Shown: positions 35,554-47,400 of the stretch, in pieces
Position numbering within the stretch: the stretch's first letter is position 1
How the letters are laid out: each line of letters begins with the position of its first letter
From: Andrena cerasifolii
Lineage: Eukaryota > Arthropoda > Insecta > Hymenoptera > Andrenidae
Direction: 5' to 3'
Length of the DNA: 64,000 nt
NCBI RefSeq assembly: GCF_050908995.1
Contig: NC_135121.1
Coordinates: 10,416,001-10,480,000 of the forward strand
Translations under genes and position numbers: made by a program
Notes under the pieces: generated by a model
What the model was told of the DNA's origin: nothing
Databases searched by the model: none
Seen by the model: only the letters and a program-made list of their open reading frames with translations

Positions 35554-36793
35554 GGGACATTCCATGCGAACTCGGACAGACTTCGGAGTAAGTTTTCTTA
35601 GATTGCTGAAATTTGATTATGTCGTAGTATTTAATGATATTTAAACGCACCTCAAAGGATTTTTCGAAATTTTGAAAAATGTAGATTTTACAGCTGTTTG
35701 AAGGTTAAGTGCTAACTTTTTTTCAATACATTACAGCTAGGGAAGTAGTAAACGGATGGAGATGAGCTTTACGGTGCTTATAGAGAAGACATTGAAGCTT
35801 TAAGACAAAATTATTTCAGTTTAAAAAAAAATTGAACAAATTTTGTGGAATTATTTTATACAAATGCAGGTTTTTAACATCGGGCGCGATTTTAAAAATC
35901 TGAAAAAGGAGAATATAGTTCTATCCTTCCCCTTGATGGATAAGTTTTCAAAAATATGGACATTTTAAAATTGGCCCTGTAAAAATTGCCGAAAGTTGGC
36001 GCTGCGTCGCCCAGCACCGGCTCGACTGGTCGGACCGTGCGGTACCCGCAGCGGCCAAGCGGCTCTATACCTGATATTCTTATACAGGAATCTCGAAAAT
36101 GGTAAGTATTTGAAAAAAAACTGATGAAGGACAACTTTTACTGTTTTTCATGTCTCAATTTTTGGTGTTCCTAACCTTGTGTGGCCTTGAAGGTCATAGT
36201 ATACAATATGGTTGAATTTGTCTTGACAGTCGCTTTCATATTGGATAATCAAATATATAGCATTCCATTTAACAAACTAAAAGTCATCCTCGTTTCAAGG
36301 AAAATATTGCGAACACCAAAAATTCAGATACCGTATTATGTTGGATATAAAAAACAGTAAGAGTTTTCCGGTGCAGGGCGACGCAGCTTCAACTTTCGGC
36401 AATTTTTACAGGGCCAATTTTAAAATGTCCATATTTTTTGAATTTTGTCCATCAAGGGGAAGGATAGAACTATATTCCCCTTTTTCAGATTTTTAAAATC
36501 GCGCTAGATGTTAAAAACGTGCATTTGTTTAAACTAATTGCACAAAAATGGTTCAAATTTTTTTTTTAACCTGAAATATGAGTCCTCTATAAGCACCGTA
36601 AAGCTCATCTCTATAATGTATTGAAAAAAGTTAGCATTTAACTTCAAACAGCTGTAAAATCGACATTTTTCAAAATTTCCAAAAATCGTTTGAGGTACGT
36701 TTAAATATCACTAAAGACTACAATACATATTCAAATTTCAGCAATCTACGAAAACTTACTCCGAAATCTGTCCGAGTTCGCATGGAATGTCCC
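35554..36793. mobile_element. Giant fold-back element (1.24 kb, arms about 430-465 bp)
   Basis: The ends are GGGACATTCCATGCGAACTC and its inverted copy. Arms at 35554-36020 and 36365-36793 are inverted at about 85% over nearly their full length, including GAGATGAGCTTTACGGTGCT-like and AAATTGGCCCTGTAAAAATT words. GAAT flanks both sides (35550-35553, 36794-36797), a possible 4-bp duplication. The 340-bp centre has no open frame of note. Confidence 0.88.
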
Positions 36794-36797
36794 GAAT

Positions 36798-38262
36798 GCC
36801 AGCCCTCTTCGCTCCGTTCCTTTCCCTGCCTCGTGCGAACCCCTTCTGCCTCGCTTTTCCATCCCCTGGCACGCGTCCTTGCTCCTCCGTGTCTCCTAGG
36901 TCCTCTCCGAAAGCACGATTCCATAGAGGGAGAGGAAACGGGACCATTGCGGGGTTGAATAAGCGAAAGGAGCTTCGCGAAGAAGCTTTCGGTGCACGGT
37001 TCAGGTTCATGCGGGGTGTAATTATTTTACGGCTGCTCGGGCGAGGCTATTGTTTTCGGGGCAGGTACCAGCACCTAGCCGATGGTGAATTCGAGGGTAA
37101 CGATCGGTCTTCCGACTTGAGAAACTGTACCTTTGCGGAGAGGGTAATTATTGTGGAATTTCATAAGTATTTTGATAATGTTTCAATTCTTTCGGAGTAG
37201 ATTGTCGGGTTTTGTACGCATCGTGAAATTTAGATTAGCAGATATTAGATACCGAATGTGACATTTCACTAGAATAAACCAGAATTCTTCGGCGGAGGGC
37301 AGAATCGAGCAATTAACTAGCAGGTAACTTGCTGGAGGAGCACAACACTCGATACCAGTACTACCAATCGAAACCTCTCGAGGACTTTCAGTTCCAAATA
37401 AAGAAAACAACGTACCCTTGCTCGAGAGTTATTGAGCGGCAAATCAGTAGCCGTATCTGCGGTATATAAAAGCTGATCCACAGCCGCCGCGAAGAGGCAC
37501 TCGAAAAAGAGGGTCAGCCAAAGTGGAGGCGGAACTTAAGCGACTGGAAGTGTTCGCGAAGAAAGCTCACGTGCCCCGTGACCATTGCCTTTCACCAGCG
37601 ATTCCACGAGGTCCCAAAAAACATGAGGGATTTCGTGATCAGTGGTATCAATCGAGCAAACCACCCTCTGCCTCGTCAGGGTGTAAAGAACGAGCGCTCG
37701 CCGGGGATAATTGACTCTCTGGCTCCGAGTGCAGCAGAAACCTTCTTACCTATCCTTCGCGGAACGGGGGTAACTAGAAAGAAACATCTCATGAACAAGA
37801 TCACTCGAGTCTCCGCGAGATTCTAGGGGATTCCGCGGCTTAACCGTGCGAGGCGCATTTTTATCAATCATCTTCTCGAGTCGAGGCAGAAAGGCGGTGG
37901 GGAAAGGGGAGTTCAGACGCGGCCAAGTAAAAGCTGTAAAATGGAATTGCCGGTGTTCGGTATTTATGACTTTGCTCATTGCACGGTCCGTCCTCCCTCG
38001 AAGTCGCCATCTTCCCTGGCCAGCCTTCTCCCTCGCGCGACCCTATGCCCGGACATAAATTATTGCCGTTCGTTAAACACGCTCCTCTTTTCGTCGACCT
38101 TCTTCTTTGAACTTAGGCGAAGACCTATTTCTTGACCACGGACAATGTGCAACTTTCATAGCTGTCCCTCTAACGCTCACCTTGTACGACGAGTAATTTT
38201 AAGGGTGTATCGGACGTACAATATTATACAAAAGTATGTGAAAATTGAAACACTTGAGTATC
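36798..38262. other. Intergenic spacer
   Basis: No exon could be supported. Open frames at 36.8-37.2 kb and 37.5-38.1 kb lack recognisable features. A TATA-like word is listed separately. Confidence 0.45.
37463..37470 (+). promoter_or_regulatory. TATA-box-like word
   Basis: GGTATATAAAAGC is a near-consensus TATA box, but no insect initiator or convincing downstream gene was seen. Confidence 0.2.
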
Positions 38263-38264
38263 TA

Positions 38265-38400
38265 CAGTGACTCGCATTAATATTCGGACACTTTTTAAAA
38301 TCAGGAATATTAAAAAGAACAATCTCACAAATCTGCATCAACATGGTACCATTTTGAAGGTATGTCCGCTACATCCTGAAATACCTGCCGCGGAGCTCGA
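38265..38400. mobile_element. Mariner-like element end fragment
   Basis: After a TA comes CAGTGACTCGCATTAATATT, which resembles ends of Tc1/mariner-type elements common in insect genomes. The other end was not found, so it is probably truncated and the right limit is approximate. Confidence 0.45.
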
Positions 38401-40018
38401 ACCATTCACGGGACTCGGAAAAACAGCTCCGCTAATTTAAGGGATACGGAGATTTCCACTGGGCATTCTTTCAGGAGGGTAAAGTTCTCGCATAATCTTC
38501 AAATTTTTTAATCATCCGAGAATGCCATCCCCTTCGGAATGCTTCTTTGAGTTCAAGAGTGAAGGGTATCTATAATCCTAGGACACCTCGGAGCGAATAT
38601 TAAATGCAAACTCCCTCTTCCTGGGGTCTACAAGAGGCCCAAACCCTCCGGAGGTATCTAACCAACCTACCGCGCTGTTTATGAACGATTCCCGAGGCAG
38701 GTCGAACGGCAGTGAAACTAGTAAACACTTAGCGGAATGCAACACTCGATGGCTAATAAAGTCTCCGGGAAATGCAATAAATTTTAATCGTAACAACCGC
38801 CCGGTTGTTATTGGCAATGAAGCATTAGAAAGCGTAGCCAATTAGACGCCGCCCGAGCCTTTCAATGATCTACGCAGCGCGAGTGGCGCGATTGGCTGGT
38901 CGGAGAATAGTTCATAACTAATTCATGCGCCGCGTTCGTCGCGGAATGGAGGAGTGGCGGGACTGGGGGGGAAATGAGGCGCAGAAGGCGATCGCCGCGG
39001 AAAAATCCGTCTCTCTTCAACGTTTCTCTGGTCTTAATATTTTCAAACCGTGCCTCGTTTACATATCCGCCGCCGTGATCGTTATCGCTGAAGCTGCACG
39101 CTTATCCAGGCGTACGGAACGCAGCCACGACGGTAACTCGCGTAATCAAGCGTCTGTCCCTTGCAAACGAGCACTCGGCCCGTTTATATTCCGCGAATCT
39201 CTGTAAACGAGCTAACTGCGGCTCGCGTTTCGAGTTATCTGGACCCATCGCTTGCCTATCGTTCCTGGCACATTTCGAACGAGCCCCGATCTCCGTAGCG
39301 CGCGCAAAAAGGTGTCACGAACCGTTCGGGAGGGGAGGAGAGACAAGGGGATAACGATCGGAACATCCGCGCGCGGTTTATCGCGGGCGGGGGGTAGTTT
39401 GCCAGCGCGTTTTCGATTCGGCCGCGCTGATATCGCGCGTGTCGTAAACCGCCCTCCGACTGTGTCGACCTTTCGTCCGCGATTCATAAAATCGAAGCAA
39501 CGCGCGGCGCCCTGAAGCAGTCAAGAACGAGTGAAATTGCGCGATGTTACTCCGAGGATGGTGCACAATATCGGTCTGCTTTCACTGTACCTACACTTTC
39601 GTGGATTTCAATGCGACGTGCATGAAAGAGCAACCTTTCCGCCGAGAAATGCGTGAGAACTGTAGAGTATTATAATTTCCCTTGTCGGAGGAAGCTTGCG
39701 TCGGAGATTAAACAACGAAATTTACTGTGTTTGCTTAGGTTTATGAAATTTCGTACATTTCCATGCGCCGCTGGCGTTGTCGCGTTGTCGAGCGACAAAT
39801 CGTCGAGAGATCGCGCTTGAACGCTTCTTGTGTTTCGAAATCGCTGTAACAATTTGTCCCGCGACGAGGCGAGCAACGGCCCAGGCCGCCCTCCTCGCTT
39901 TCTTCGCGGACGAAAGATCGTCGCTAAGGTATACTACGCTATGCTAAGGTAGATAATTAATTAGGAACAGTAGGAACGGATTTCATTTTTGAGCAAGTCC
40001 TTACGCCTAAGGATGGCC

Positions 40019-40043
40019 GACGCCCGGCTCCCAGCCGGGCGTC
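40019..40043. repeat. Perfect hairpin, 11-bp GC-rich stem with 3-base loop
   Basis: GACGCCCGGCT, loop CCC, AGCCGGGCGTC. It lies 22 bases upstream of a TATA-like word. Function unknown. Confidence 0.85.
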
Positions 40044-40065
40044 ACGGTTAATAGTTAATTAACGC

Positions 40066-40074
40066 TATAAATAG
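40066..40074 (+). promoter_or_regulatory. TATA-box-like word
   Basis: TATAAATAG matches the consensus and is followed by a 63-codon open frame starting at 40125 with no recognisable features. Weak support for a real promoter. Confidence 0.25.
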
Positions 40075-41303
40075 CACTGCACCAGAACGGATGCACGGTC
40101 TGCTGAGATTACGCGTACTCGTTTATGCAAGTACATACGCCATTAACGTGCGGTCGTGAGCTTATTCATAATAGAATAGCACAGCGTGACGTGTCTCAGC
40201 CGCTGATAAACCCAATCTCTTCAGAGCCGGCTCCTGAGCCACGCCACGCGGTGGTATCGATAACAACAACGCGTCGAAATGCACAGAACGCGAAGGACTG
40301 GCGTTGGCGCGCGTAGAATATTTAACAGGTGAACTGGACCACCGCGATTGCGCGGGTGGCAGTTCGCTTGAAACGGTACACAATTTGTAGCAAAAATATA
40401 TCGATGTTAAGAACGATCCTTATCTAGCTCGCGAACACTCGGGCCCAAGGAGACAATCGCCTGCTCCTCGTAAGTAACTTCGTAACAATCCATTTCGCCT
40501 CCAGCATCGCCTGTATCTAAAAATTCGCTCGATGTCGAATCACCTCTCCTACTGCTCGAACGAGCTAACTCGTCGGGCTGACTGTGGGCCCGTACAAAAT
40601 TAGCTCGGGGGAGCGCGAGGTGTATTCGAGATTGATTAAAGGTAACTTCGGCTTAAAACGAGTCGACGATGGCAATCCTCCGGTTATCGCACGATCTGGG
40701 CCATTTTGTCAAGGTGTTCGCCCAACGGAAGGCACGTTTGTGGTAATTAAGCAACGCTGTCGCGGTGAATTTCCGTTGAAAACAATGTGCACGAGCGTGG
40801 AACGCGCCGCTGCGCCGCCGGGGATATTGTAAAAGGTGTCACGCGTTTAGGAACTGGTTTCACAGCGAGTACCATTTTGCTGGAACGCAGCTAGTCGCGA
40901 AGACCTTCGCGCTCCCCTGAAACGAGCTAGGGCCTCCCCACCCATTGGTCGATCGTGACTTCGGATGACGGTGGAACGTAGAACAGTGTCACGTTTACTT
41001 TTGAACGGTACTCGCCGTCTTCCGCGTCGCGTGATCGCTTTTAATATCGATTGCGCCCGCTCGAACGCACGGCGGACTCTTTAGCTCCCCCGATAGAGAC
41101 CTGACAGCTGAATTTCGGGACCGAGAAGACGAACGTGTCTCTGGCCGTTCGTCGATCAACAGGACAGATCCCGCCGCCGCGGCGCGGTATTAATTATCGA
41201 TTCGAGCGCTCGCCTATAAATTACTATGCATCAGTATGTACAAACACATCGCCGCGCGGCGAACGGGAATCGACTTCAGTCTCCCACGGGTCAGCTGCGA
41301 CGA

Positions 41304-41464
41304 TCAGGACTTCGATGGCTCCTCGTTCGACTTCTCGCCGCTCTTCGACGTCTCCCACTCGTTGATCTTCTTCAGGGGGTAGCAGATCACGGCCGAGACG
41401 AAGATCAGGCTACCGGACAGGTAGAACGAGGCGTCGTAGCTCCCTGTCGCGTCCATGAAGATTC
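41304..41464 (-). CDS. MCT coding exon 10 (TM12, C-terminus, stop)
   Basis: It encodes GGIFMDATGSYDASFYLSGS, TM12 (LIFVSAVICYPL) and the tail KKINEWETSKSGEKSNEEPSKS before TGA at 41304-41306. GxxxDxTGSYDxSF is the expected motif before the last helix. No classical AATAAA was found close downstream, so the 3' UTR end is not placed. Confidence 0.94.
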
Positions 41465-44400
41465 CTAAACGGGGGATCGTTATTTTACAGATTCCTCCGC
41501 CGTGATTCCTCGCTACTTTTTCTTTTTTCTTCGCGAACTTCGCGGAATTAATTAGATATTAGATAACCCCCAGCCGTCTGCTTATCTGCCGTTTCGACAG
41601 CCGCGTAGGCAATATGTCAAGTAGATGGTATATCTATCGCGATAAATCAGCCGCTTGGGCAATCATAATGTTATGCATCGCGGGTAAGACTCGCCGAGTC
41701 CATTACACAAATATGCTTAAAATCTATTTGCGAATCGGCGACGCCTGAGTGACCTTATCTCGAGTGTGCTTCAAGGTTCCCGCGTTCTCCGCGTCGGACG
41801 GATCGTATCTTAAGTGGAGTGCACCGAGACTGTCCCGCTACCGAGCTCGACGGTCCAAGGGTCTCGCGATGAGCGGATCCATCCGCATCCCTTGCTAAAC
41901 CATCGAGCAGTTCGCGGAGAGCTCTCGTTCCCGCAAGATACGGGCCGTGTGACATCCCCGCCAGTAAAATCGATAGATAGTTTCTAATCACCTGCGAGAG
42001 GCGCGCCTACGGCAGCCGCCACGCCTTGAAACAGAAGAAGCAGGCCGAACGCGTTGGTCAGTTTCTCCAGCCCCAGCAGGTCTACCACGAGGATCGATCT
42101 CAGCGAGGCGAAGACAGCTGCGTGAAAATCACAGAACCAGATCAACCCCCGATCCTCGACCTTTTCTACGACGAATCGCAGCGATCGTTACTCACATATG
42201 CTGATACCAAAGGTGGCGGCGTAGAAGAACTGGTACCCCTGCGACAGCGACAGCCCGGACAGTATCGTCAGCAGTCCTCCAGCGCTGATGAAGACGTTGT
42301 TAACCACCAGGGCGTTAACTCCTGGCAAGCTGCTCGCCATGCCGCATACGACGCGACCGATGGTGTTGCCGATACCGATCACCGACACCAGGAACATCGC
42401 CGTGGACTGCTCGATTCCCGCCAGTTGCGCACGATCTACAACACGGCAGACAGCCACGTTTCATTTCGTCTCTTTATTTCGTCCCTCTAGAATCTGGAAG
42501 GCATCTGCTCGGCAATAATACAGGGCATATCAAAATGCACGGTGCTCCGGAATCCCTTTTCCGAGCCGCCGCATTTTTAGCACACCGTGTAGATTGCGAG
42601 CAGACCCCTGAATCGCTATTATATGCTTCTGTACAGCAGAAGCTTCATTGCAATCTTTTCGACGCTGCAGAGCTTCTCTCTTGCATCGCTACAGGGCTCC
42701 TTAAAAGGCACAGTCGTGAATATTAATACTTCCAGGCAGTGTTCCTTTGGAAACACCCTGCAGGCTACAGAAAGGTAGCTCTGCCGCTGCTACGGGCTAT
42801 CAGTAGGCAGAGTTGGGCAAAATGTAATCTAATTACAAATCAGAAATTACGATTAAACTGTAACTGTGTAATTAATTACACTTTATTTTCTGTAGTTGTT
42901 AATTTAGCTAGTTGACCATTTGGTTCTGTCAACTATCTAAATGAACGATTACTGAAAATAATGTCTGATCAATTACACAATTACAGTTTAATCGTACTTT
43001 GTAATTTTTAATTAGATTACATTTTGCCCAACTCTGTGAGTAGGCGATATATTTACAGAGGACGCTTTAAAACCGCCTGCTGCTCGAGGCACGATTCTTT
43101 TGAAGCCCCCTGTAGGCTGCGAAACGGTCGCTGTATCGATATTATCTTTGAAGAGCTTTGATACGTACGCGGGACATACATAAAGGGCGTATAGAAGCCC
43201 ATCATAGTGAGTCCGCCAGAGATGGCCAGTATCAGGAAAGAAGGGCTTTTCAGGAGGCTCAGATCAAGCATGGTGGTGAGGATCCGCCGCACGCTTTCGG
43301 GGCAAATGTAACAACTTCCGCTTTCCTCCTCCGCCACGTCGGTAGCCGTTGGCAAACGGGTCACCGACATGTGATAGCCCACGGATGATTGCTACGGGAA
43401 TCACATCCGATAAACTCGATCGCTTTCAATTTCATGGGCTACTGGGACTAATTGCTAGGCTCGTCGGAAAGTTCCCCAGCCTGTTCCTAGCTCCAAGAAT
43501 ATTTCCAAGGTGGCTCGCTGAATTTAAGAATGGGGTCATCCGGTCAGGAGGACCAGAATATCCTAAACGACCTTAGGACTGACAGAGAACTGGCCAACGA
43601 GCCTAACGCGCTTGGAAAAGCCATTTGCGGCGACTTCTCACCTGCGACCTGTAATGAGGCAGCCTGTTCAAGGAGCCCCCGTAAAAGATGTCGTCCCTGT
43701 AAAACGGCCTCTGCGGGTCCTTGCTAAGGGGATTCCGCCTGTTGCCCGTCTTCAGGGATTTCTGGCTGCAGTCCGAGTCCGCGCGAAGCCGTCGTCCGCT
43801 AATCGTGTGCCTGCGAATCTGCCAGCAATCCCCACTACTTACTTAACCAGGATATACTGTTACTACGGCTAAATGAATCCTGTTGGCACAGGGCGACCGT
43901 GGATGGCCCGTGGCGTCCGCGAAATACATATTTGCTTTTGATTATTGGGCTTATTGGTCACGAGCTTCCTCTCCAAACTGCCAGGAAATGACTCGCGCCG
44001 AGAGATAGGCGGTTTAACGAGCCTCCAATAGCCGCGGTGTCATCGGAACAATTCAATTAGCAGCTCAGCCTCGGACCTCGGTGGAACGGACTTCTCTAAT
44101 TACTTTATCGACTAGGGTCTGAGTTTCTCTGGTGTGTACCGTTCGAGGATCGAGCTTGGTCCTCTTAGAAACGTGATTCGAATGCTTGAGGATTTTATGC
44201 GCGCTCTGATCCCGCGAATAGTGTAAGCTGCGGGGCACTGGGTGACGGAGGGTTGGTATATGCGCAGCCTCGATTCGAAAGGGGCTCGATATGGGACTCA
44301 CCGTGGGCACTTTGCCGTTCAGTCTCTCGACGTCGCCGCCCAGGAGATTGTTCTCTTCCTCGGCGATCTTTTCGTCCATGTTCACGTCCATGTCAGGGTA

Positions 44401-47400
44401 TATCGGGACGGAGAGCTGCTTCTCGGAGATGCTCAGCGTCCTCTGCAACGTCTGCAGCTCCACGTGCACCTTGTGGAGGGAGTGCAGGGACTTGGAGGCG
44501 CTGGAAACAAGGACTCTTGGTACCTTTACGAGGCACGCTCCCACTTTCCACTGAACCTGCGGAGCTCCGTCGAGAATACTCGGAGAATTCTAGAAAAGGG
44601 TTTATTACTTTACTATGTTCGGGTTGCTACCGAGCAGCTCAGCAGCCGTGGGGTACTCGGTGTTGTTGTTGGTGCCAAAGAAGCCACTTCTGCCAGGCTG
44701 CACGCAGTGCAGGGATGCGGTGGACACCCCCTTCCCCATCAAGCCGGTCTTCATCTCTAAGCCCGCGTTTTCTGGCGTGGACTTCACCTTAATCCTCGTT
44801 GGCTTCAGCGGGCGGAACATCGCCCCGAAAATGGCGCAATTCAACAGCATCCCTGCAACATTTATGGAGCCTTCCTAATCCACACAGGGCAGTCACTCAG
44901 CCTACACCGCTGGAGGGTGATCCAGCAAGGATCAACTCGAAAGTTAAACAGTCTCGTGGGACAAAATTCTCTAATCTAGAGCAGGTGTACCCGTTTAAAC
45001 AGAAACTATAGTTCTTGGAAGCACCCCGATCTTTGATCCTCGATTTTGAAAGAAATACAGCTTCTACGCGGATCGGAAATCGGTCTCTAATTACCTGCTT
45101 GGAAGAGCAAAGCTCCTCTCCAGCCGAACTGCTTGACGAGCACGTCGGAGATTGGCGCGAGCAAGAAAGCGCCGATCCCGGAGCCGCAAACGGCGATCCC
45201 TGTGGCCAGGGCTCTCCATCTTTCAAAATAAAATCCGGTAGTTATCACAGCCGGCACGTAAATCAAGCCTGCCCCGATACCTCCTGACAATCCAAGACAC
45301 AAAGACCACGTGAAATGTGGGAATAACGATAAAGGTCTGCGCGCACATGGCACTCCCGTGACGGTTCAGCGACCGTCAGTGTGAATGGTCGCTTTGTTTC
45401 AGTGCCAGTGCGCAACTGACGTGGACAGGTGTGAGCTGCTCCATTCGATATAGGTACTTCTCACCACTGACACTGACGCCGCTCAACCGTCGCGGGACTG
45501 ATATGTGTGCGTAGACCTTAACACGGTGTGTGGGGTATTGCTTAATTGTAACTGCGTGCAAAAAGTGTGCTGGTATCGCGTCCAGCTCGCAATCTTCCAT
45601 TTCGTTTGGACGGATGAGTGTAATTACTCTTTAAGGGATTATGCCTAGCTGTAAGCTCTGAAGAAACAAGTATTTGCGAGATTTTTTTTCTTAAACGCTT
45701 GAAGACTTTTTCAAAGAAACGGTCGCATATTCGAAAGTATGTACTTTAAAGTTCTTGTATTTTTATTTTTGCAGTGCGATATCTAAATAATTAAATAGCG
45801 TTTTTTTATTTAAACACTTTACAGTGAACACTGTAGCTTTGACCTGGTTCATTAGAAATAAAAAATTCGACCAGATTTAGTTAGTATATTAGATTATCTA
45901 GTCCTTAATCGTTTTTTTTTTATTTCCGTTGCGTATTTTTTATTTTACAGATGAAAAATTATAAATGAGAGCGATTCTGTAGTGAAAATCGATACTTTTG
46001 CTATGAGCAGCTGTCACTTTGTAGCGAATTAATTTTTCAGAATAATGAACGATTAAGGACTAGGTAATACAGTATAGTAACTAAATCCCCCGCGATTTTT
46101 TTAGTTCAGATGAACCAGGTCAAAATTAGAGTGGTCATTGCAAACTGCTGAAAAAGAATCGCTGCCGGGAGATCGCTGATATTTCTTTTATTTATTTATA
46201 TTTTCCATCGGAAAAATTATTACAAGTAGTTTAACGTGTACACTTTCGAATATATAAAGGTCTGATTAGAAAAGCCTTCCAGTTCTTCCCCCAAAATTCC
46301 CGAATATAAATGTTTCTCCAGACCTCACAGGTAGGCATAAAGAGCGACACTGATCAATCGTTCTGGACGAGAATGGAAGATTGCCGGGGATAGGGGAGGA
46401 AGTTTTCCGGTAAGGTAGCAGGAAGTTTTAAAGGGGGAAGAAATATGTTGAAAGGAGCGCGAGAGGTGAGAAAAACTTACCCAGGACGCCGTAAGAGATG
46501 TAAAGAAACTCGATGGAAGTGCTGAAGTACGAGAGGACGAAAGCGCCGCAACTTATGACGCTTCCTAAGATCGCCACCAGCCTGAAACCGTACCTATTCG
46601 CCAACGCCGACACGAAGGGACCTGCGAGCAGGATAAGTGCGCCGATAATCACACGATCGCGGTTCTAGGGTCGTAAAACTATGAAATCAAAGAATCAAGT
46701 GGAAACGGGAGTAGAGGAAGGATTACCGCGTGGATTCCTTTTTAAGGGGTCATGCTCAGTCAGGAGGACGAAAAAAGGGTGGTCTTTGGAATTTTTTTAC
46801 TCAAAAGCTATAACACATTTCTCAAAAAATCTTTTTTCCTTTTAAGGATTGCATCTAGTACCGTGCATCGTATTTTTTTTGTTTAAAAATATTTATCAAT
46901 AACTGAATTTTTTTATCCGATGCTTAGTTTTCTTTTAATTGACGAAAATCAGGCAAGATTTATGATAAAAATTTAAACTTTCACTTTAAACATCAGTCAT
47001 TTTTCCCCAAATCAATATTTCGAAGAAACCTTCGTTCAAATACTAGACAATACAATATAATAAGTAAATTCCTTTGAATTTTTTATTTTAGATGATCAAC
47101 TTTCGAGCAGCAGTGGTCACCGCAGAAGCCTTTTTTCAGAGAAACTTCGGGTGATAGACAACAACTCAGTTATTGATAAATATTTTTAAATAAAAAAAAT
47201 ACGATGCACGGTACTAGATGCAATCCTTAAAAGGAAACAAGATTTTTTGAGAAATCTGTTATAGCTTTTGAGTAAAAAATTCCCAAAGACCACCCTTTTT
47301 CGGCCTCCTGACTGAGCATGACCCCTTAATTCCACAGCAGAATACGAAGTGGTGTTCAGAACAGTTGGAAAATCAGCTGTTTAGATCAGAATTTATCCTC

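Larger units (their letters stand above)
38401..41303. other. Spacer downstream of the MCT gene
   Basis: It must include the MCT 3' UTR next to 41304, although no AATAAA was found. No other exon is supported. Confidence 0.45.

Noticed and set aside
42026..42490. 154-codon plus-strand frame
   Set aside because: It is the antisense shadow of MCT exons 8 and 9, which are confirmed on the minus strand.
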